DNA of 64,000 nt from Lepidostoma basale. Its lineage: Eukaryota; Arthropoda; Insecta; Trichoptera; Lepidostomatidae. The stretch is from NCBI GenBank assembly GCA_022606425.2, contig JAHDVF020000527.1, forward strand, positions 558,001 to 622,000, in the 5' to 3' direction. This document shows, piece by piece, positions 42,801-54,800 of the stretch (positions are counted from its first letter, which is position 1; the number at the start of each line of letters is the position of its first letter). Position numbers and translations under genes: made by a program. A model generated the notes under the pieces. The model did no database searches and was not told the origin of the DNA. It saw only the letters and a program-made list of their open reading frames with translations.

Positions 42801-45800
42801 CCGGTTCGATTCCCAGCGATGACAGTGTGATTCTACACTGTCATTGATCTGTTGTGACAACAACACGTGACAATAAAGTGGCGATAGATTAGCTACCTAT
42901 CATATTTCATGTGAATCAACATATTTGCTAAAACAAAACAAACCGTTCACAGTAATTTCGCCTGTCTAAGGCATTATCCAATGTTACACGACATTTGATA
43001 ATGCGAAACATGTCATTCACTAAAATTATAATATTACAGTAAAACCTCTATTTAACGAACTTCGGATATAACGGACAAAAAATCTGGTCAAATGTAAAAA
43101 ATTAAAAACATCCTGTTAATATTATACATGCTTAAATATAATATTTTAATATTTTTTAGTGGCCATGATAATCACGCCATACGTCTAGCACTAGAATTTG
43201 AGACATAATGCTGTCCTGCTCGTAGACTACACCTAGCCGGAGGGATAGTATTATATATTAGGGGATTTTCTAAAAAAGGAATCGATGAACCTAAAAAATG
43301 AGGATGGAAGTGAAGATAGCGAAGAAGAAGTAACAACACTACCAAAAATGAAGTTATCAGTGGTATGGTAAGATCACATCTCGGCGATCTAATAACATGT
43401 ATTATCTATTCGTGAGAAAGCGAAATTCATCTATATTATACGCATTTTTGTAATTTTAGAAAGTTGATTATAAAAAACAGCAAACGTCAAAAGTGCACAC
43501 AAAACTCGATTCGATCGTAGGTTGAACAAAAATTTGTAAAGTGTTACTCAACATAGTAGCGTATATACATCTTTCAAAAAAATTGTCAGACGTGGTGGAC
43601 GTAAGAAGGGAGGAATGGGGAATGTTGTATTAGGCTTAGCCCACCCAATGACAGGTCATAAGTCCTGTAAACGCTTTGGTCTGGTGTAGAATTGCCGTGA
43701 TAATAAAATGGCGATATATTAGATACTTATCACAATATAATAGCTAAAAACCATTTGTACACAAAAAAAAATATTTGTATAAAATTATAAGATCTATAAA
43801 GTAAAGTATTGCCCTTGAATTTTGCTTATATTTATTGCCATTACATAGATTAAAAAACACCTACATTTAAACCGAGGCCTTAAAACGGAACATTGAAATA
43901 AAACGAAAAAAAAGCATTAATGCTTCTTTAATTTATTCATTGTTTTAGATTTATAAAACACGAACGCACTTAAAATTCCGGTTGCCATTGTCTCCCGCGG
44001 AAAATAAACTGTGGTTCGTTTTATTTACGTAAATTCAGGATTTTTTTTATTATTATTTCGCTTAAGCCGGGCTAGGGGGCCACCTCGATTTTATTATCAA
44101 ATGCGCATATGTAAATTTTCAGTATCTCGACTTATAAATATTCCATTAAAATTATGGAAATGATATATTCTTCGCTCTCCGTGCCAATCTGAAATATTCT
44201 TCCGCTAAAAAAAACCGCGGCACAGTATGTTCTCGTGAAGGGAAAAAACCGGGTAAAACCATAAAAATCTTAAATTAAAGTATCGCAAGGAAGAAAGCAG
44301 AATAAATGCGGTAGAGATGAGGTCCCTAAGACGTGTGTGTGGTAGAACGATATACGACAGAATCTCAAATGCTGATATAAGAAAGGAATGTAGAGCGGAA
44401 GAAGGTAAAACTAACTAACTATCACGCCGTCTCCCCGAAGGGGTAGGCAGAAAGAATGAACTGTCACACTTTTACTGATGCGGCACTCCATCCTTCTCTT
44501 TTCGCCCCACGGGAGACGCGGTGTGATGGGTTGCGAACCTTATCGCCACCAATAGACATCTCCTGCGCACACTTCGATCGTCCAACACCCACAAAATAAA
44601 TCTAAAACAAATGACTAACTAACTAACTAACCATCACGCCGTCTCCCCGAAGGGGTAGGCAGAAAGAATGGACTGCCACACCTTTCTTTCCTGACATATT
44701 TCTCTCGCTTCCTCAACATTCATACATCGTGTCATGCACGCGCGTCGAATTCTCTGACTCCTCACATGGCCGACATTCAATATTTGATTTATTTGATCGT
44801 GCCACGTTTTCCTTGGTCTTCCTCTATTTCTGGTACCATTTACATCATTAACATATAATTTTTTTACCATTCTTTCTTCATTCATTCTTTCCATATGTCC
44901 AAACCATCTTAATGATCCTTTCATTATTTTGTTCATGACATCATCATTCGCACCGCATTCACTTCTTATATTTTCATTCGACACTCTATCATACACAGAA
45001 TATCCACACATTCGTCTAAGAGATCTCATTTCTACTGCATTTATTCTACTTTCATCCTTCTTTTGCCAGTTCCATGCTTCGCTTCCATACATAAGGGTCG
45101 GTAGAAGAACACCATTGTGCACTGCCATTCTAGCTTTTTTGGATAGGTTTTTGTTTGCGATGACAACTTTAAGTGCACCATTCACTTTGTTGCCTGCCCC
45201 AACCCTTCTTTCAATATCCCTCTCCACTCTCCCATCTCTTGTAAACATACTACCTAAATCAACTACCTAAGTCAAAACAAATGATAAAAAATAAAATAAC
45301 AAAATAAAAATAATTTAACACAAAATGTTCTTTTTAGATGGTGCACATATTGTCTATTTAATTTATGTTCCACGTATCCACCGTTTTTTTAATTTAGCAC
45401 ATAATGTAATAACAGTAATTTTTTTTTCGATGTTGCACATGTTGACATGGACGATCCGGACTTTTGTGTTTATTTAATTTATGTTACACGTATCCACCGT
45501 ATTAAATAAAGAAAGGAATATTAAATTATGAAAGTAATATGAACCTGTGCTTCCAGCCGAGGGCGGGCCGCCGTAAGAGTGTCCGCCCAGCTGGGGCTGC
45601 TGGTGTGCGGCGGCCGGACAGGCAGGGCGCGGGTAGCCGCCCAGCCCATGGATGGCCTCGGGGAACATGTACGGGTAACCGGAGTCTCTCTGCTGGAGGC
45701 AGCTGGATCCCGACATGGAACTGGAACAAACAAACAATTAGAAAGTGCTCCTTCATTTGTTTTAATGAAAACATATTTAGTTAGTATGATGGCAGTACAT

Positions 45801-48800
45801 AATGGAGTTCTAGTTATGAATTCTTATAAATATAGTCCATTATTATGAATGGAAGTGAAGTTTTTACCTGACAAAAGCAGGAATAAAGTAGGATAAATCC
45901 CGTAAAAATTAGATTACTGAGATAATGTTTGCGATGGCAACTTTAAGTGCACCATTCACTTTGTTGGATGCCCCAACCCTTTTTTCAATATCCCTCTCCA
46001 CTCGCCCATCTCTTGTAAACACACTACCTATACACACGAACTCGTCTACTTGCTAACTAACTAACTAAATAACTTATAATGAGATCACTTAGAAGAATGT
46101 ACAAAAACAATATCTGATCTGCGGGAAGAAATACAAGTCCAAGTAAACAAGGCTCTCTGGAGCTCTAAAATCCACAATATGGAAAAACAAAGACATGGCC
46201 ATTAAGAGTAAAATGAGAATCTATAAAGCATGCGTAAGACCAATAATAACATATGGCGTCGAAGCAAGAGCCGACACAGTAAGGGCCTAACAAGTTTTGA
46301 GGACTTCCGAAATGAAGACACTGAGGACGATAGCAGGCAAGAGACACTGAGAGATCGCGTGAGGAACACCAGAATACGAGAGATATGTGAGGTTGAGGAT
46401 ATTATAAGATGGAGCAGACAGCAAAAAAGAAACTGGTACGGTCAGGTTCAAAGAATGGACACCATCAGACTCCCCTATATTGCATTGCATAATCAATATC
46501 ATTTGACTCGTCCTCCTAAAAGATGGAAGGACAGCTGGGAAACTACCTTACAGGAGGAGCAACACTCTGGAGAACAGAACACATAGGTTTACAATAAGGA
46601 AGAAGAAGAAGACCACATTCGAAGTTGGAAAAATCGTCGAGCTCGCATGTTACGATGTATGAATGTAGAGGTAGCTCAAGAGGTATATCAAGACAGAGCA
46701 GAATGGCGGTCCAATCCTCTCTGCCTACCCCTCCGAAGAAACGGTGTGACGATTAGTTAGTTAGTTAGCATTCAATGTGGAATTCATAATTTTTTTTTTT
46801 TTAATATATTGTTTTATACCATTTTATTTTGTTTTTAAAAATATTGACAGGTTTTCTACAAGTTGAGCTTAAACAGGGTAATAAAACAATCGTTTTTTTG
46901 TTCTTCTTCTAATTCATATGTCATGTCGGGTTTCCCCGGCGTCGACTATCACTTGAGAATGCATGTTCTTGTTTTGTTACTCTAATGAATCTTTGCTTGG
47001 AGCGAAACCGGTCGGTAGTTTAAAAACAAAATTTTGTGGTGTTGAAACCAAATATTTAAGTGTTTAATTTATTTTTCCAAAGTTAAGTGACTCATACAAC
47101 AAAAACAACATCATCCTCATACAAAAGTATCATATTTATTCGTTGATATTCACGTACTCGTACTTATAAAAGTTAGTCTTAAAATCATTGTATTTATAAT
47201 TCGAATAAGGAATTTATCGCTTTTTCACAGAAGTAATATACATATTAGCTGAGTGTTATGTAGGAAATCTTCATTATTGTATTATATCTGTGTACTACAC
47301 TTAATTACCTCACTCTGTGCTGTGTTGACATGAATAATTTGTGTTATAAAAATACCTAATATTTTCAACGATTTTGTAGACTTTTCGCGTTTCCATTAAG
47401 GAACACGCACGAATAGATTTGTATTCAATCGCGACTGAGATAATTAGCGAATGTTATAGAAAGAGATCGCAAGTCGGAGCGATATTCCAGTTGTTATTCC
47501 GGCTTGGAATAATTCTCAGATAATAAATAACAAAAGTGAAAAAAACAATTCGGTAAACTTCCATCAATGAACGTAATTTGAAGAAAGTTTCTCGGTTCCT
47601 TTGGAGATAAAAGCGACGAATGCCATAAAAACGAATAAGAATAATGTCCTCGGAGTTTCTTTCTTCTTACTTCATCCTTTCTTCTATCTTTCAGCAGGGT
47701 TACCACTCACAAAAATGAACTTTTACAACATATACATTTCATTTACTATCATCACTTCAGCATTAAAGTAAAACTTTACATTCAAAATGTACTCAGATCT
47801 TGTGTTTGTTTTTGTTATAGCATCTTCTGTTTTTTCTTTCACTGAGTGTTATAAATATATATTTGAATTGAATTACATCACAATAAACATAAAATATATA
47901 CAAATGTTGCATATGAGCATTCGCTTACTTTCATTCTGAATTAAATTAAGGACGCATTTATCCTCTTTACATTCCACCTTTTCATCTTCGCTAGTTATTC
48001 TATCTGATCTTTTATTTGCTTTACACACACGAACGATTTTTTGTTTGTTCCATTTTTGGGTTAATTTTTATCAACATGTTTCGGAGGTTTTTTACCTTCA
48101 TCATCGGGAGAGCGATTTTAACATTGTACTCCTGATGATGAAGCTGTAAAACCTTTAAAATACGTCGCGAAAAATAATCTCAAAAGTTGAAAAACAGTGT
48201 TTTAATTCATTAAAAAATCGTTATTATGGAATTCCAGTGTTAACTCCGCAAATATATTATGTTCTAAATGATCGCGAACATCATATGCAGCGTTCATATT
48301 TAGATTTACGTAGAGAGCAGCGTTCATATTTAGAAAACAGGTCTCAATGCGCCCTTGAGATGGTTACATCACGAAAATGGTGCTTTGTTGGCAAGTTATT
48401 ATCTATATATATATTTTTTCTTTATATACAACAGGTCGTTTGAACCCAATTACTGTATACAATTTATTTTAGCTATCATATTGATTCTTATGACGTGCGA
48501 TAGGTAGCCAATCTATCGCCATTTTATTGTCACTTGAATTCTACACCAGACCAAAGACATTGTGACAATCACACTGCCATCGCCGGGAATCGAACCCGGG
48601 ACCTTCGGAATGGAAGTCATAGCTCTTACCACTCTGCCACGAAGGTCGACTTTAATACTTAATTTATCATATTAATTAAATAGTTAATTTATCAAAATTA
48701 AATAAAAAATAAATAACCTTGAAATTGAACTAAGCATAAGGATGAGGATGAAGGAGGTCCCCCCTGAAATATATTGTGTTTTTTATATAAAAATTGGATT

Positions 48801-51800
48801 AAAAACAACGCTGTTAATTCAATTCAAGGTTACAATGGAGTTACACAGTGTTAACGTTTTAACATTAAATAAAGAAAAATAAATTACGAGAAAGGTTTAC
48901 GATCCCTACATCTTATTCTAAATTTAAAACCTTTTTATCTGTAGCAATTACTTATTCGAAAAACTCAGTCTGAAATTTATCGGCGAGAAACAGAACCATG
49001 TCTTCGCCAAAGGGAATAAAGCCAGCCCTGCCGTGGGTTCTTTTTCTCTTCTGCCAGGTAACTAAAACAACTTCCTTCGAGCTTACGCGCCATTAGTCAA
49101 TTATTTAATTAATCTACTCCCGCCCCCGGGGGAGGGAGGGGCGGTTGTTCCCCATTGTCCTGCGATCTCTACAGAAGGCTCCTCAGGAACATTTACCGGT
49201 TCGGTTAGCTCGGTCAGCTGCCGTAATGATATTATATTAATTAATTGAGACTGTTTTTACAGATACCAGGTAATGTCATCGATTATCTACCGACTTATCA
49301 GTATATGTATTTATTGTTTCTTGAACAATAACGTACAACTCAATATTATATCATGCATCCGAATTAAAACGCCTATTTTCTAGAAGTTTTATTATATTTC
49401 ACAGACATTTGATAATGCCTTGGCAAGGTGAAATATGCCATTTCCTTAAAATATAATACAACTTCTAGGAACAGACGTCTTCATTCGTATATTTATAATA
49501 GTAAACACGATTGTTTAACAGTTTTAATTTTTATGATAAATTATATATACTTACTTCTATATTCCCCATACTTTGTGTTGTGTTAGTGCTTTATTTCTCT
49601 TTATCTTTTTTATATACTTTGTATATACAACATTTATATTTTAAAAATTAAATTACATAGACATGTTTCGGACAACCAGCCCTTCTTCAGTGAAACATAT
49701 TATAAAGATACATATTTAAAATATTATAAAATTGTTTACATGATCTGACAGAATCTCTATAACATCTGTCAGATCATGTAAACAATTTTATAATATTTTA
49801 AATATGTATCTTTATAATATGTATCACTGAAGAAGGACTGGTAGTCCGAAATATTTCTATGTAATTTTTATTTATTTTTAATATAAGTGTTGTATGTACA
49901 AAGTATATAAAAAAAGAAAAAGAGAAATAACGCATCATAACAACACAAAGTATGGCGAATATAGAAGAAAGTATGTATAATTTAATTACAAGACTTCGAA
50001 TCACACCGCAAAGACGACTTCGCAGTAAGGAGGAGACGAAAGGAGAGATCATCAAGAGATGAAGGCGGTTCCACTACCAACGTTTGCCCCTGGTCTAGGT
50101 GCCCAGATTGTATGGATCCAGGTTTACTTTTTTTTTTTTTTTTAAATATCCAAAGCATTACAGAATTATTTTTCCAATACACTAAAGATAAAAATATGGG
50201 TGATGAAATAAAATAATAAAGAGAGCGATAAACATGAGATACATGAAAAATTAATAAAATTAATGTACAATTATACTAAAGATAGTGCTTCCCATAGGAC
50301 CCAAATCGGAAAAAAATTACGTCCCATGCTAGTCAAGGAGTAAAAACTCTTGCATCCTGTTGCATCCTGGAGTATGCCTTACGATTTTATATAGCTTGGT
50401 TTCTGGGCTATATACGAGGTTCCCACCACCACCCGAGACTGTTATAGGACGCAGCGACGCCCTTTCGTCAGTCTCGCTGCACTATCTAGGCCTGTTCCTT
50501 GTCCATCCGGGACTTACGTTAATTTAATTTAGCCTTTTCTTGTCATCAATTAATTTAATCTATTCTTTTAACCTTATTGTGCGGCCTCACATCTCTTTAT
50601 TATGAAATAAAATCAGAAGTAAATATTATATAAAGCACACCTTAAATTATTAAAAAAAAAAACACATTAAAATTATATAAAACACACATTAATTCACAAT
50701 ACACAATAGGACAAATATATAACAAACTAAATTTTAAAACAAGAAGAAGATGGTGTATGAGAGAGGCGGGAAGATGTTAAGTAAGAATGAATAAATTGGG
50801 ATGGGATGGATGGAGGACAGGTTTTAGAAAGAGCATAAATGAATTTAAAAAAGAAACAGTATTTATAAAATACACATTATAAAGAGAAAAGTAGATCAGA
50901 ACACACCCACCAAGGGGCAGTGTAGTGAACAGGAGCCAGTGGCAACATCCATGAGCAGCAACTCAGGGACGCAGAAACAGAAAACAAAACTAAAATGCAC
51001 AAAACTATTGTAACAATCATAGCGAACATACTATTCATAATTATCACAATAATTATAATAGCAACTAGCTGACCCGGCAACGCTTCGCTATTGCTAAATT
51101 CGAGTACATAAATAAACCCAATATATATTCAACAAATACAATTAAAGTTCAATAACAATTCGTTTATTTATTGGATTAAATGCCATGTGTATGGATGCAA
51201 AAATGTGTGTCTATATCTTTAAAACAAAGTTTCAATCCAAGCAAACTCGCTGTGAATTATAAACTTGAATACATATTACTAAGGTAATTGAAAAACTATT
51301 TTTTGAATATTTTATATGAAATTTAATAATCAAATAAACAATATTATATCACATTTGCAGAAAACATTCATTATATTAAAGAAACAAAACTCTTGATTTT
51401 GTTGTCCATGAAATTCACATCAGAGCCAATAAAGTAAGTTTCTACGATCGTGATTTCGGCACTGCGAGTCCGCTGGCGTGGAATAGTAATATAGATGATA
51501 ATACTACAAAAGCCTCCCTTCCCGACTTCCACAACTGTATCCCTCGCCGCTCTGCGCCATTGACCTCCTGCCACTCGTTTAATGTCATCAGACCATCTTG
51601 CTTGTGATCTGCCAGAATTTGTGTAGCTGTTTCTCTTTCGCCACTCCAGGCCAGAAGATCTTATCACCCGTTGTCCTTGCTTTATGACCGATCCCATTCC
51701 ATTTAAACATTTGTTATTTTACACGCTGCATCGGCAACTTTGGTCCGATCCTTGATTCATCAATTTTGGGCCCTGGAATTAAAAAAAAAAAAATTTGAAT

Positions 51801-54800
51801 TGCCATAAGGCGGACACCGAAGAGGCGCATAAGGCAAAATTTAAATTTCCATACAATGAATGAATTACAACTGTTTTTCACTTGTTTGCTGAAGATATTC
51901 TTCATATAAAAGGCAGTTCATGCTATATGCATAATAATAATAATAATAATTAGGCTAATTTGTCAAATTAACTAACTAACTAACTAACCATCACGCCGTC
52001 TCCCCGAAAGTGTAAGCAGAGAGAATGGACTGTCACACTTTTACTGATGCGGCACTCCATCCTTCTCTTTTCGCCCCGCGGGAGGCGCGGTGTGATGGGT
52101 TGCGAACCTCATCGCCACCAATAGGCATCTCCCGCGCACACTTCGATCGTCCAACACCCACAAAATAAATCTAAAACAAATAATATAAAATACAATGATA
52201 TAAAATAAAATAACAAAATAAAAATAATTTTACACAAAATGTTCTTTTTAGACGGTGCACATATTGTCTATTTAATTTATAATATGTTCCACGTATCCAC
52301 TGTTTTTTAATTTAGCACATAATGTAATAACACATAATGTTTTTTTCGATGTTGCACATGTTGACTTGGACGATCCGGACATTTGTGTTTATTTAATTTA
52401 TGTTACACGTATCCACCATTTTTTAAATTATCTTTAGTAAGGCACTTAACCAGCAAGAACTTGAAAATAATATTGAAGAAATGATTCAAATTGTCATTGG
52501 AACAAATGAAAAATTTATTTCTACACCTGTCAAAATTCTTTACAAAAACGATAAAACTAATAAAACCTTTTAATCTGATTAATTTGATTAATTTGTCAAA
52601 TTAATTAAACTAATCAGATTTTAAAGGTTGGTCATGTTAGAAGTCGGAGGAATCGACATGCGTGTATGACTCGTTGTATGAATGTGGAGGAAGCTAGAGA
52701 GGTTTGCCAGGATAGAGTAGTGTTATGGTCCATTCTCTCTGCCTACCCCTGTGGGGAAACGGCGTGATGGTTTGTTTGTTTGTTTAATTTGTATAATCGC
52801 CGTTTTCGTGAATAGCTCACCTCAAGGGCGCTTTGACATTGTTTTTAGTCATGAAAGGTGCATGTGACAACAGCGAAATCACGATCGTAGAAACTTAATT
52901 TATTGGCTCTGATGTGAATTTCATGGACAACAAAATCAAGAATTTTGTTTCTCTAAACATATGAATGTTTTGTGCAAATGTGATATAATATTGTTTATTG
53001 ATATACAGACAACCGTTGTTACCATTTTATGCGATAATTTGAAAAGGTGGGTTTTTAGGTGAGAATTAAAGTCTGTCGGCTTGTCAATGCATCTGAGGCG
53101 TGCAGGAAGCATATTTCAGGCAGCCCGAGCAACACAAAATTCAGATATATAGGTGGCACGTTTGGGAATGTGCTTAATTATTGTCTATAAACTGTAAATT
53201 TAAAAACTTTACCTGAAATTAATAATGGAATTTTCATATATGAATGAAAACTACTAAAAGTAGCTTATGTGTAATGTAAAAATGAGCCGGTTTTCATTCG
53301 CCACTCCAGGGTACATCTAATTCACTGATCATCCGTTGTTTGATTGATCTAATTCCATTTTAACGAAGTTATTTTGCACGCTGCATCGGTAATTTTCGTC
53401 CCATCTCTGATCCGTTACTTTATTTTCCTAGAAATAAACGGAAAAAGTCATAAGAATTGTGTCATTCATTCATATTGTAATTCATATTGTATATCATTAG
53501 AACTTTCTTACCGTTGCTGTGGTAATGTAACAATTTCCCTGACCAAAGTATGCGTATAAAGAAAACGGCAAAATAGAAGAAACTGAAAATATATTTATGA
53601 ATTAGAAATATAAATATTAAACAACTTACGGAAGCAAGTTTCTTCATATTAAAGTAGAATTGCAACATGCAGATGCACCAATATGGCTCATTAACAAAAT
53701 AATTTCAATCCCAATACAAAAATATCCCCATTAGACAGTGGTCTCTCACACCAGGCTCTGAATTATTTTATCAAAACTTAATATCTTATCCCAAAGATAT
53801 AGATTTTCGCCCTGCCAGAATTATTTTACATTAAAATAACATTATTAAAATAGATTATACCAATTAAATAACTAATTATTACACTACGAAACGTCATAAC
53901 CTAAAATGACACGTAAGTAAAACGAATAAATTGATATTGTATATCATTAGAACTTTCTTACCGTTGCTGTGGTAATGTAACAATTTCCGAAATATAACTT
54001 TGAAATATTTAATGCGGAAATATAATATGTATTCATTTCAACGGCAAAATAGAATAACTTGAAGATATATATGAATTAGAAATATAAGTATACCTACAAA
54101 ATATTACGACGTAAATTACGTTTTGACAGGAGACCACGTGACCAATCGAACGGCTAGAATTCTAGAAAACGAATATCATTAAGTAATCACCGTCGAACGT
54201 AAGAGAAACGAATAAGTTTCAGCCACACGAAAAAATAAGATTTCGTGCATAACCTCAAAATGACGTGTAAAAATTATACTCGCCAAAATTTGGAAGCATA
54301 ATTACCTGTCTACATTAATGTACATTAAAATATGGCCAATAAAATAGACTGTACCAATTAAACAACCAATTATTTTAGTACGTAATAAGTAAAACGTATT
54401 AAGTATTATACATCGCAATATATTGGACTGTCAGAAAGCAAAACACATTGTTGCCAGTACACAAAATTACATGGAGACTGAATTCTCTCCAGACCATGTC
54501 AAACGAATATAGACTCAAAAGATTGATACTCAGGTGATACGAACATTAAGGTCTATATTCGTTTGCAGTACGAAAATTTTCAATTAATTGATTAATTTAT
54601 AAAGTTAATTAGAGCTCGATTAATAACAAAAATATGCCTATGACGACCGCTGAATTCCACTTAGTCCATTCTCCAAATTTCAAAAGGATCAGCTCAGGAA
54701 TCACCGAGAAAGTAGGAGACACACAGATGGGACATTGAGTTTTATTTATATGTAGATAATACCATAATAATAACTGAAAATTGTTATTGGTTATTGGTTT

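Noticed and set aside
45474..45848. Plus-strand frames over the Pax6 activation exon
   Set aside because: Mirror frames of a GC-rich minus-strand exon with good splice sites and matching phase.
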